Part shown: one piece after another, positions 54,032 to 64,000 of the stretch
Layout: each line of letters begins with the position of its first letter
Numbering within the stretch: the stretch's first letter is position 1
NCBI GenBank assembly: GCA_029948255.1
Contig: JALIZF010001530.1
Span: 294,501-358,500 of the forward strand
DNA from: Telmatactis stephensoni
Lineage: Eukaryota > Cnidaria > Anthozoa > Actiniaria > Isophelliidae
Reading direction: 5' to 3'
Length of the DNA stretch: 64,000 nucleotides
Position numbers and translations under genes: made by a program
Notes under the pieces: generated by a model
What the model was told of the DNA's origin: nothing
Databases searched by the model: none
What the model saw: only the letters and a program-made list of their open reading frames with translations

Positions 54032-55370
54032 GTTTGAGTCCTGAGGGAGCAAATCTTGCTAGATCTGTCAAAGACTTGCCTCCATTGATATCCAATTTGC
54101 TGGAATGCCCTGATCCCCCCTCTAAGCCTTCAAGTCCAACCCATCCCAAGTTCGGCCTGTTTAACGAAGATGAGATCCCAATCACGTTGAGTTCTCAAGA
54201 TCATGCTTGGCTCCTGGCTCGAACCCTGTCCAGAAAGCAACACCCCGATGATGCACCTGTACAGCAGGAAGGGGAACTTCGTCAGAGTAAAGTTCCTGTC
54301 TGGTCAGCTTACAACTCCCTTGTCGAGACAGCTATACCGGTTACAAGAGTAGGCGCACCTCCCTTACTTGCAGCTCCAGCACACGAGTGGAATACTCTAC
54401 TCACAGTACTCAAGCAAGCTCAGGCCATCAATGTTAAAGTCGTAGGCCAGCAAAGGAAGACTGTCATATCGCTTGACCTTGGTCTGTACATGCCTGCTAA
54501 GAAGCTCCAGATGGCTCGAAATGAACTCGGGAATATCATACTTCGTCCAGGGGAACTTCACATCGTGATGGCACAGCTAAAGACCATCGGTGTTTACATT
54601 GAAAACAGTGGAATCGACATGGCATGGGTAGAATCTGATCTGTATGGCCCAGCTACTGTGAAACAGATCCTGGAAGGTAACCATGTCAAACGAGCAGAAG
54701 CAGCACACCTTGTAACTTTGCAGTCCCTCTTTAATCTTTACCAAGATGCCTTTCTTGAAAGTCAAGAAGCAGGTCAATTACAAGAGCATTTGATGCAACT
54801 AGTGAAGCAGCTGGAAAAAGCGTGTTCAAACGGAAAGAAGCAGGAGGTAATGGATGCGCACAAGCAGCATGGTAGATGGTTTAGAGTCCATGGATATCAT
54901 GAACAAGATGGCAGCTTTTGATAAGAGACACTTGAGCAATCCAATGTTCAAAGTTTTCCGTCAGTACATACGTATGGTTTTACAGATGGCGATGTTCATC
55001 CGGGCTGTTCGCACTGCGAACTGGAATCTTCATCTACAAGCCCTTGAGATATTTACAAAGTACTTCTTTGCTCACGATCAACTGAACTATGCAAGAATGA
55101 TTCCACTATATCTTGCCGAAATGAAGTCATTACAAGAGAGCGACCCTGCGATCTACAGAGAATTCCAAGATGGGAACTGGGTAGTTAACAAGAATTCCAC
55201 TGTACCATTCTGTGGCCTTGGAGCTGACAATGCGCTGGAACACATTAACCGCTCCATGAAAGTTAGTGGAGGTTTGGTTGGAATAACCCTAAATCCTAAT
55301 GCTCGTGCAAAGTTTTTATTGATAGCTCCAGAATTTGCCCAACTAACCGAGCAAGCCAAGAATATGTCAG
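54032..55370 (+). pseudogene. XPG-type gene, exon 2 (conserved core)
   Basis: LSPEGANLARSVKDLPPLI, then VISLDLGLYMPAKKLQM, IVMAQLKTIGVYIENSGIDM and WVESDLYGPATVKQILEG; after a one-base shift near 54,870, LSNPMFKVFRQYIRMVLQM, WNLHLQALEIFTKYFFAHDQ, LNYARMIPLYLAEMKSLQ and FCGLGADNALEHINRSMK. The acidic residues SLDLG, WVESD and LGADNALEH are spaced as in an RNase-H-fold core, but I cannot prove that from sequence alone. Ends at a donor (AATATGTCAG, GTATTA). Confidence 0.7.
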
Positions 55371-55414
55371 GTATTATATTATCTGTAAATATAGATTGTT
55401 ATATATTATCATTA

Positions 55415-57269
55415 GGTATGTCTACCAAGACTCAAGAGCACCACCATAACCTTACCGCCCCTGTGTTGTCTCGTGAAGAGAAGTGTGTCAGCAAGCTGAC
55501 TGCCACCATCGCAGGCTATACTAATCCCTTCACTCAGCAAGGAGAAGACCTCTTTAACCTCGTTACTAAAGTAGTGATGCCCGAAGAAGTGAAACGTGAT
55601 CTCTGTGCGCAAAGTGTTGAAGGGGACAAACTTCTCAAAAGTTTTGTTACAGAACGTATTCAGAAAGGGGACAAAAATATGTGGTCGAAAATGAAAAAGC
55701 GAAAGCTTCTAATCTGGTTACTGTGAACAACGAGGTCATTGAGCTACAAGAAGACCGATGTTTGTTCGCTCGCATGATGATGGTATGCCAGGCTCATCCA
55801 GAAATCAATATAGAAGAAGCCATAGGCAAGTATGAGTTTTCGGTGGTGCCCCGGTCCCTCTTTGCAGCAGATGGCACAATGCTTCACTGTTCCACAAAAA
55901 GTGCACTGATGACCTTAATTGAAAAAGATATATCACCCACCACTCCTAGTGATGTGCCAACAGGAGGTCCACCAATGCGTAACAAGGTAGTCATTGTAGA
56001 TGGTATGGCAGAGCTACAATCACTTCAAAAACCAGCTACCATTACAACCTGCGCCCATCTCGCTGAGAATTTCACAAACCAACTTTTCCACAAGTACAGC
56101 GACAGTGATGAAATACACCTGGTTTTCGACAGGTATGATGTTGCTCTCTCTTTGAAGACTGCTACCAGAAAACGAAGGCAAGGCAGTCAAGATCCTGTAT
56201 ACTACAGAATTACAGATTCCACCCACATTGGCAAAGTATCCATGAAGCACTTGTTATCACACGGAGCAACAAAGAAAGAGCTTACCGAGTATCTGTCAGC
56301 CAAGACACTCCAAATGGCAGAAGATAGAGGAGTGAAACTTGTGGTTGCCTGGGGAAGCAGTTGTGAGGCAACACACCGAGATGTTACACACATAAAGAGT
56401 AACCAAGAAGAAGCTGATACCAAGATTATCCTACATGCATTCAATGCTGCTACCCATGGGGCAACTGAGATCAACATCCACTCGCCAGACACTGACGTTC
56501 TTGTTCTGGCCTTGAGAAGATATCCTGAGCTCTGCAATGATGTTAATTTTATTACTGGAACTGGTCTGCGGCACCGAGTTATCAAGCTGAAGCCTATTGT
56601 GCAAGCCCTTGGGAATTTGAAGGTTGCAGCCTTACCCGGTCTTCATGCTCTTAGTGGTGCTGATATCACAGGTAGCTTTGCCGGCAAAGGAAAAGCCACA
56701 TGGTGGAAGCTATTCAAAGAAGCAGATGAGAAACCCTTAATGCTCTTGCAAACATTGGCACGAGAGACCAGCCAACAGCAAATACCTTTGCTGCCATTGA
56801 AAAGCTTGTTTGCCAGTTGTATGCACCAAATACCACCATTGTTGATGTTAGCAAGCTCAGATGGTGGCTTTTCAGAAAGAAGCAGGCCCAGTCAGAGAGA
56901 CTACCACCAACACAAGAGGCACTTCGACAAGCCATTATGAGAGCAAACTTTCAAGCACTGGTGTGGCGCTTAGACATAGTGCCAGAACAACATCTTCCCT
57001 CACCAGAAACCTTTGGCTGGAAGCTCGATGGCAACAAATGGGTTCCAGTGATGACGACACTACCTCCTGCACCAGATGATGTTGTCCAGCTTGTTAGGTG
57101 TGGGTGCACCAAAAGCAGATGTTCGTCAAATAGATGCAACTGCCGCAAAGCCAATCTCAACTGCACGGACCTGTGCAGCTGCTCTGATATTGATGGCGTG
57201 TGTGAAAATCAGCTGGAAGAGGATGAAGATGAAGATGATGACGATTTAGAGGACGAGTTACGAGAGTGA
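55415..57269 (+). pseudogene. XPG-type gene, last exon: PIN/XPG-like nuclease and CXC domain
   Basis: Starts after TATTATCATTAG (MSTKTQEHHHNL). After a one-base shift near 55,690: VVIVDGMAELQSL, DEIHLVFDRYDV, SNQEEADTKIILHAF, NIHSPDTDVLVLALRRYP and AALPGLHALSGADITGSFAG, i.e. the acidic clusters and helix-hairpin-like GxxGxD turn of XPG/FEN-type nucleases. After another shift near 56,800: LPPTQEALRQAIMRANFQAL, then a tesmin-like CXC region (CGCTKSRCSSNRCNCRKANL, CTDLCSCSD) and an acidic tail. In this family the nuclease domain may cut flaps or act as a plain acidic scaffold. Frameshifts mean the copy is broken. Confidence 0.75.
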
Positions 57270-57603
57270 TGACAGCGATAGCGATATCTAGAATGCTTAC
57301 AAAACTGCACCTGATGGCATGATCGTTACTAACATTATACTGCCTTTAGCACACGTAAAAATCAAGAAAGGAAACGAAAAGCACATAGCTATACGCATAC
57401 TTAGGTATTACGAATGTCTCGAACATGTAATGCACGTAGATGATAATATTCTGGTGACGATATTTGAATGATATAACTAACCATTACTTCAGTATTTGAA
57501 CACGCTTAAAGAAAAAATCTTGTAGCCTCGTTTCCATGCTAGCTTTTTCACGTGACCATTTTAATAACGTAAAGTGATTTGATATTATTTACAACTCCAA
57601 GGC
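57270..57603 (+). other. 3' non-coding part of the XPG-type element
   Basis: No gene. Contains an inexact copy of a TIR segment (GCCTCGTTTCCATGCTAGC, TTTCACGTGACC) at 57,525-57,560. Confidence 0.5.
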
Positions 57604-57981
57604 ACATGCTTATACCAAGTTTATAGGAATTTTCTAGAACCCAAGGCAGAGTATTATGATTGTAATTTGAGAGCCTCGTTTTCATGCTAATTGTGTCACG
57701 TGACCATGTAGATACATGTTTATGCTGAAATATAAACTAGCTAGTTAAGAGATATAATCTATGTAATTTTGGTGCAATATTGTTGATATGGTGGAAAGAT
57801 ATGACCACTTTTAATTCGTAGCCTCTTTTCCATGTTTGGATTTTATGTGATTTTTAAAAATCCCCCTAACAGCACTCGGTGCAAGTTACAGAAGTGCCAC
57901 CAAATTTTTTTATGTTATTTAAGGTCCCCTTAGCACATTTAAATAGGTTATTTGCTTGCAGCCTGAAATTTGCACGGGACT
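57604..57981 (-). repeat. XPG-type element, right TIR (unbroken)
   Basis: Uninterrupted partner of the left TIR and therefore the empty-site reference for the foldback insertion. It holds TCACGTGACC, and the string GCCTCGTTTCCATGCTA also occurs just inside at 57,525-57,545. Confidence 0.9.
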
Positions 57982-60316
57982 ACACTTGCTGCCAGACTAT
58001 TTCGTAAGATTCTAGAGATCTCAGATACTCCTTGGATATAAGGAAGAACCACTAAACCTTTGTGAATATTATTGACATTTTGCTCGTTTTGTTGTTGTTG
58101 TTGTTCTTCTTCTTCTTCTTCAGGTCTGGCTGACTTTAGTACAAAATCTGCAGGGTAACCATTATCTCGCAAGGCATCTTCAACGTATTCCTTCTCTGCC
58201 AACTGCTTCTGTTCTGTAGATGGTATGTTCTTAGCTCTGTCCAGAAGAGTTCTTGCCACAGATTGTTTGTGCTGAGTAGGGTGGTGTGACTTAAAATTTA
58301 GATACTTATCGGTGTGAGTCGCTTTGCGATAAACATCAAACTCAATAGAACCATCAGAATTCCTTGCGATTTTAGTGTCAAGGAAGGAGATAGGATCATT
58401 CTCTTCTTTCTCAACAGTAAACTGTATGTGGTTGTTGATCGAGTTAAGGTGATTGTGGAACTCTGTTAAGAATTCGCGTTTCATGCAAACGTTGCTGTCG
58501 TCTACATACCTAAACCACCACTTAGGAGGGTGTGGTAGTTCTAGCAATGTTTTCAACATGTTCCATGACCAGGTTTGCGAGGACGGCGCTAACTGGGGAA
58601 CCCATTGAACAACCAAAAATCTGATGATAATAGGTGTCCCTTAGGGTGAAGTAATTGTTATTAAGAACAAATTCCACGAGCTTGAGAATGTTGTGTATGG
58701 ACATGTCTGTTCTAGAGGCAAGGTTGCAATCTGATTGAAGACGTCGTTCTACTATCTCTAAAGCCAAATGAGTGGGAACAGATGTAAACAAAGACACAAC
58801 ATCAAATAAAGCGAAACATTCAGAATCATCGATGGTGTACGTTGAAACTTGGGCAGCAAATTCTTTACTGTTCCTCACAGAGTATCTGTTGTTGAAAAGA
58901 GGTGATATTAAATTGGCCAAATGTTTGGAGATCTGGTAAGTCGGACTATTGATAGCACTGGTAATGGGTCTTAGTGGGATAGCTGGTTTATGTATCTTTG
59001 GAAGACCATAGAACGTGGCTGGAACCACATCTGTGCTGTGTAATCTATAATACAACGAATTACTGAGTTGTGGCTTACCGTTGTCGTACGGAGATACTTG
59101 GTCTTTGATGTGTTTAAGTAGTTGATTCAGGGATTTCTCAGTATTAAAAGTGAAGTTCCTGCATTTATCGGCTATCTTTGTGTAAGTGTTAGTATCTTGT
59201 ACCAGCTTGTCAATCTTGTCGTTGTAAACATCGGTGTCCATGATTACTACGGCTCTACTTTTGTCAGCTGGGAGAACAGTTAAAGAGTGGTTGTCAGTCA
59301 GTGATTTCAAACCATTCCACATCTCTTTGGAGATATTGGAGCTACGAGGAGGCTTTGCTTGTTGAAGAGTCGTAGTAACAGATACGCGAACTATGTCTGC
59401 TGTGGCTGACGGAAGCTGTTTATTCCTGTTTTGATGGCTGCTAGAATATGGTCAGTTGGGATTTTTCTGGGAGTGATAGCAAAATTTAAACCAAGTTTCA
59501 ATGCTGACTCCTGTGAGGGGGTCAAGGTTTTTTGTGATAAATTAATGACCCATTTGTCAGTGTTGAGTTTTTGTCTTCGAGGAGGACTGCTTACGAGGCG
59601 ATCTAATTTCTTTTGATGATTTTCCATGAAGGTTTTGGTTCGGATATCAACTTTATGACCAGCGGTGTTCTTTAATATTTCAATAGACTCTTCATCAACA
59701 GAATCATGAAGACTTTCCATAGTTTTTTTGAAGTTTCTTTGAGCAATCAGAGAACTGGTTGTGACAATGTTTAATGTGAAGTCGTAGAAACGCAAAGCGA
59801 TGGCATATCCTTCTTTACATCTAACAGGGGGGGGTTAAAATGGAGACTAGTTGGAAGAATTTTATTCTCCTTCATCCTGTGATTAAAATGGAGATGACTT
59901 CTGTAAGACGATAACTTTAGGGCTTCCCGTTCGTAGCTTCTAGCCAACTTTAAGGCATTCGAGCCATTCTTGGTACGTATAGATTTAAAAATACTTGGGT
60001 TGTAGTCAGGCATGATAAGAATTAAGAATTTTGTAGTCGTCACTGACTTCATCAGCAATGTGCAAATGGAGTCAACAATGGTCTGGTCGTTTATTGCTAG
60101 AATCGTGGCATTCCACCAAAAACAAACACTCCATTAATGAACATATCCACGTACCAAATGTTTATAGGGCCTTATGTTCGGTAGATTAAGGACTAAGGAC
60201 ATTCGCACATTGCTGATGAAGGTTTCCGTTGAAACCGAAACCTCGAATTTTAGTCTTATATTTTAGGTCAGTGACGACTACAAAATTCTTAATTCTTATC
60301 ATGCCTGACTACAACC
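57982..60316 (-). mobile_element. Penelope-like element, piece 3 (RT side and inverted end)
   Basis: The largest part of the split element. It holds the N-terminal and RT coding (57,990-60,058) and, at its right end, a fold: GTAGTCAGGCATGATAAGAA at 60,003 is mirrored at 60,297-60,316. The segment 60,060-60,316 is an inverse copy of pieces 1 and 2 (33,021-33,173 joined to 47,853-47,920). Inverted terminal repeats of this kind are typical of Penelope elements. Joined without insertions the element is about 2.9 kb. Confidence 0.88.
57990..60058 (-). pseudogene. Penelope-like reverse transcriptase (frameshifted)
   Basis: Minus strand. N-terminal part SNALKLARSYEREALKL and RSHLHFNHRMKENKILP, LRFYDFTLNIVTTSSL in the next frame; then SLTVLPADKSRAVVIMD, KIHKPAIPLRPITSAINS, FALFDVVSLFTSVPTHLALE (motif A), GCSMGSPVSAVLANLVMEHV (motif B), WFRYVDDSNVCMK (motif C Asp pair) and ISFLDTKIARNSDGS. 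These are Penelope RT marks, related to telomerase RT. At least three frame breaks (about 59,800, 59,390, 58,560). The GIY-YIG end lies at 47,853-48,226 because the XPG-type transposon cut the gene after LRNSLAAS. Confidence 0.9.
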
Positions 60317-60405
60317 CAAGCATTTTTAAATGTAAAATATTTGTCTTAATCAAACTTTCAGCAAATCAAGAAAATATGGAACCCAAAGATATGCCCGACT
60401 ATTAA

Positions 60406-60772
60406 AGTCCCTATGGCTGATAATATTTTATTTTCAAACTCAGTTCTTGAAAGAAAGCATAGTAAAGATCTTTTAATCTTGTTTTTCCTCACTCCATATT
60501 TTCTGAGATATAAAGGTTTCAAATTTCAAAATGCCAATGTGATGACGTAAGAGGAGTAATCATTTATTATACAAAAACAAGAGTATTTAAATTACTTGTA
60601 TTTTTCCATTTTGTAACTCATTTCTGTTGGCAAAGCCTGTTGTTTAGTAAAAAAATTGGCTCTCGAATTGAAGACCTCTTTTTGTAAAACCCATGAGAAG
60701 TTTGCAGTGCTGCCTCCTCTTACGTCGTCAAATTTGCAAGTTTCAAATTTGAAACCTTCATATCTATATACG

Positions 60773-60805
<33 letters not shown>

Positions 60806-60864
60806 CTTCACCATGCTCTCTAAAATAACTAAGTTTGAAAATAAAAAATTATGTCATAAGGACT
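60406..60864. mobile_element. MITE with TTAA duplication (Kolobok-like)
   Basis: AGTCCCTATGGCTGATAAT and its imperfect complement ATTATGTCATAAGGACT, flanked by TTAA (60,402-60,405; 60,865-60,868). Arms extend about 75 bp (TTTTATTTTCAAACT ... AAGATCTTTT). The centre carries TACGTC motifs in inverse and a (TA)n run at 60,774-60,799. Non-coding. A fragment of the same family is at 36,166-36,250. Confidence 0.88.
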
Positions 60865-60868
60865 TTAA

Positions 60869-62860
60869 GAGCTCGCTAAAAAAGATGTATTATTTAAAAC
60901 AGCCTAATAAAGTACCTAATAAAGTACCTAATTGATCTTTCTGCTTGCCCTACCTCGAGCCTTGATCACAATGATTGTTCATAGGTTACAGACTCAGGGA
61001 AATTGAAATCTCCTTCAATCTTTATATAACAGTTTTTGTCTTGAAATAAGTAAGAACTATTAATTTCTATACTGCGTTCCTAGAGAGCTGTGTTGCTCTG
61101 AGAGTGGATTACACAATAACTAGAGGGTTTTTTTACTCACAAAACAACAAAGAACTCATAACAACGTGCAAGAAAGTATTATTGTGATTGTTAATTGAAG
61201 CGGACAACAAAGAAACGTAACTGAAATGCATAACGCATAAAAAATTATGATGAGAATTGTTTAAGAGATTTGTGACATTACTCAGTCGGTGCACAGGTTC
61301 GGCAAGCTATTTGTAGTAATGCCAATAGATCGTCTGCACCAATCTGTCTTGGTCCTTTCATGCTTCTTCATGATTCTTTTATATTTTCACTGAGGGCCCA
61401 ACTCACACAATAATTTTCTAATAACTTTAGTTTAACAGAAGATGCCTTAATTCTATTTATGTCAAAACAGTAACTTTCCTTCATGTGAGAATTTGAATAA
61501 TATTTGTCAACCAAGCCTGCAAACACAAAGTAAATACCATGACGAAATTGATCCGTATTTTCGCGCAGTATTTTTGTCTGTTAAAGATTTCTAATGACCG
61601 ATTTATTTAGCTTTGATTTTCATTGATTTGGCATAAGACGCAAAAACGTATGACCATTTCTTCAATGGTCAACATTACTAAAATACTTGACCGGCGGGCT
61701 GTTTTCCATGAAGGTAGACATTATCTATTAAAAGTTCTACACAAAGCATTACATTTACAATACAAAAAACAGTGCTTTAAATCCAAAGCGTGTCGAGTCT
61801 AGTGTTGTTGCAATGCATGTCCTAACCGACGTAAGTGCTATATACAAATCCCATAACCCTATTCACTTCAAATTTTAATTTAGTCAATAGTAACTGAGCA
61901 TTTATTAAATAGATCAACTTTGTTTGGAATTTACCAAAGTAGTTACAAATACAAGTTGACTTGCCAAATCCGTCTATTGTTCATCATGGAGTCAATAGAA
62001 CAATAGGCAATTTCTTGATACGTATTGCACTTAAATATATATGTATATGGCATCAACCATGCAGCAATTGTTACACCTTGACTGCAACCTCAATATATGC
62101 TAATATTCAATACAGTACTGTGCCTACAACTTTTATCTTGGCATTCATCAGTGGCAACAACTACACTTTCTGTTGTTCATCCATTAAAGGGCCACTTGGA
62201 CGAAAATCGGTTATATTTAAAACCGATTAAAACTGATTATTTCTATCTGAAGATGGACATAGCTGAAAAACTAGGCCATCATCGTTTGAGTTTTGCGATA
62301 AATCTAAATCTAAATTGTAAGAAGTGGGGGAGGACAGATTTGGAAATAAATAAAAAAACAAGCTTAAATCAACCTTAATTAAGACGTACTTGTTCAACTA
62401 AGCTATAAGCACAAGCTATAAGCACCACACTCAAAAATATTCTTAATTCTCACCAACAAACCTTTTTAAAAGCATTAATACAACAACATCCATAAAATAT
62501 TAATTACTTTCTTTACAAATAACACTTGAAACCCCTTCACAAACGTAGAAGGCAGCCATCTTGAAACAAAATGGACAGGAAACCCACAAAACAAAAACAC
62601 CCAATTCATCTTATTTCAATTCAGAGACCCCCCTCCAGCCGTTTTCCCTCGTCAACCATGTGGAAAGTGCACATTTTTCTCTAGAACTACTTCACGTACT
62701 GCTCTTGCAATTTCCAAATTGGACAGAAACAGTTTGTCAATCTGAGGTAAGATCGATGCAGATACTTGATTTTTATTCAAAAGAAGACAAAAGTCTTAAA
62801 AACTTCTTCTTAATTTGATAGATGTACTCTATTCAACAACTGAAAGCTGACACAAGTCTT
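60869..62860. other. No gene recognised
   Basis: AT-rich. The frames 61,961-62,230, 62,097-62,378 and 62,561-62,818 show no domain. GGCAGCCATCTTG at 62,551 is a YY1-like site that may be the old promoter of the decayed gene downstream. Confidence 0.4.
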
Positions 62861-63039
62861 GTTGACCTGATGGCCTCACCAAAAAATGCACAAAGCCACT
62901 TCGTTGTGGTATACTTACTAAGAGTGAATTAAAACCAGCAAAAGGTGGAAACACATTTTCCATCACTTTTTGTGATCAAGATCCAACAAGTACAGTAAAT
63001 ACAGTGTGTTTTGACAAAAAATTGTACGCAAGTCTTGTT

Positions 63040-63946
63040 GACCTGATGTCAGTTAGCATTGGTTCCAAGTCAGGATTCCATGGATGTTCAATTGCCACTA
63101 TGTTCAGACAACGAGGAGGCTGATACCATGTTCTTGCTTAACGTCAAACATGCTGTGACACCCACGGATTATAATACATACTGATGTGGCTGTACTTTCC
63201 ATAGCGCACTTAATTCAAAGATTTGCAAAGCTGAGAGTTATATGGTTCAAAATAGGTGCAAAAGACAGACAAAGATGTGGATCAATACAGGATATTCAGT
63301 CTTCCCTGGGTCAAATGTTTTCCAAGAGTCCACCATCGTTTCACACACCAAATTGTTGTGACTAAACGAGCCTTTTTTTCTGGTATACGAAAAACTATGA
63401 CCTGGAAAGTGCTTTTTCCTTTGAGGAAAGAAGACATGCAAAAACATATCAGCAGTCTGAAAGACAATCCTGATGTACAAGAGCTGACAGAGAATGTTGC
63501 TGAATACTTTGTCTATTCCATGTACGCTCCTATAAAGAGCTTTCCCATTGCTGATAAAGCAAGATATTTTCTGTTTTATCAACGAAGTCTTAAGAATGAG
63601 AAACTACCTCCAACTTCAGAAAGCCTTTCCCATCACAACAAGAGAGCAAAACTCCCAAGCTTTTGCATGGAAAAACGCCCTGGTCTGAATTCAAGACATT
63701 CACTCGCCAGAGTGAAATGGATGGAAGATAGATGTCAACAGGGTAGTGCCAGTATTGATGACAAAGAGCCCTGCTCCATCAAGTATCACAGAACTGATGC
63801 CTTGCCAGTGCCGATCGTCCGAGTGCAAAAATAATTGTTCCTGCAGAATGAAAAATTTTCCTTGCACTGAGGCCGGTTATTGTATGATTGTGGAAGAGAC
63901 TGAGATGCTTCCTTACAATGATTCAAGTGATTCTCTGACAGAGTGA
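63040..63946 (+). pseudogene. Second XPG/PIN-like transposon gene, decayed C-terminal part
   Basis: In shifting frames: CSDNEEADTMFLLNVKHAV, IIHTDVAVLSIAHLIQRFAK, HHRFTHQIVVTK with AFFSGIRKTMTWKVLF, LPPTSESLSHHNKRAKLPSF, then SSITELMPCQCRSSECKNNC and SCRMKNFPCTEAGYC. The order (acidic NEEAD, second acidic strand, turn, LPPT helix, Cys-rich CXC end) is that of 56,400-57,240. Divergence is large, so it is a different subfamily. The usual DTT/D turn has been lost (RFTHQ). Upstream text to about 62,860 is probably the same gene but too decayed to follow. Confidence 0.65.
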
Positions 63947-64000
63947 AAGAAAAATCATTTCAGCACCTTACATAATTATGCAACCATGACAAATTTGGCG

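Larger units (their letters stand above)
48227..57981 (+). mobile_element. Large TIR transposon with XPG/PIN-like nuclease gene
   Basis: Ends AGTCCCGTGGGAATTTCAGG and CCTGAAATTTGCACGGGACT open inverted repeats of about 380 bp: left 48,227-48,454 plus 51,814 to about 51,952 (split by a foldback element), right about 57,604-57,981. It splits the Penelope-like element. One long gene (52,123-57,269) fills the inner part. No clear target duplication is visible (left flank AATTAA, right flank ACACTT). Removing the 3.35-kb insertion leaves about 6.4 kb. I know the protein type from many animal genomes as a repeat family, but cannot give a superfamily name. Confidence 0.85.

Overview
The window looks like repeat-rich, intron-bearing, AT-rich invertebrate DNA. 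The mix of element types (DIRS and Penelope retroelements, THAP-domain DNA transposons, a P2X7 'ballast'-domain gene inside a transposon) suggests a cnidarian, most likely an anthozoan such as a stony coral. That assignment is inference. I found no convincing host single-copy gene, no rRNA, tRNA or CRISPR. Almost everything recognisable is transposable elements nested inside one another.

Positions 1-2,690 hold a 5'-truncated LINE, a scrap of a Myb/SANT-like gene and a long hairpin. Positions 2,693-25,527 hold two copies (A, 2,693-15,464; B, 16,475-25,145) of a large DNA transposon family I cannot assign to a named family. Both have terminal inverted repeats starting CTCAAGT and a 2-bp AA/TT target duplication. 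Both lie next to or inside one degenerate THAP-DDE (ISL2EU-like) transposon. Copy B keeps a multi-exon gene for a zinc-binding, SAP-domain protein. Its conserved residues (D, D before CxxC, HxxxxH before E) resemble the catalytic layout of RAG1/Transib/CMC-type transposases. Copy A is a decayed relative that lost its 5' part and then received a LINE in a coding exon and a complete DIRS retrotransposon.

Positions 25,528-33,020 hold several MITE-like elements and no clear gene. Positions 33,021-60,316 are one Penelope-like element broken into three parts. A 14.7-kb Kolobok-type transposon (33,174-47,848, TTAA duplications) interrupts its terminal repeat, and a 9.8-kb transposon with an XPG/PIN-like nuclease gene (48,227-57,981) interrupts its GIY-YIG coding part. 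The Kolobok element carries a THAP transposase gene (minus strand) and, convergent to it, a two-exon P2X7-ballast-like gene; it was later hit by a complete Harbinger element, an RTE/L1-like LINE and MITEs. The XPG-type element has about 380-bp inverted repeats, and its left repeat contains a 3.35-kb foldback element with about 545-bp arms. The last 3.7 kb holds a TTAA MITE and a second, badly decayed relative of the XPG-type gene.

Nearly every long reading frame carries one-base frameshifts or single stops, several in homopolymers. Either all elements are decaying or the assembly has residual indel errors; the sequence alone cannot separate these.
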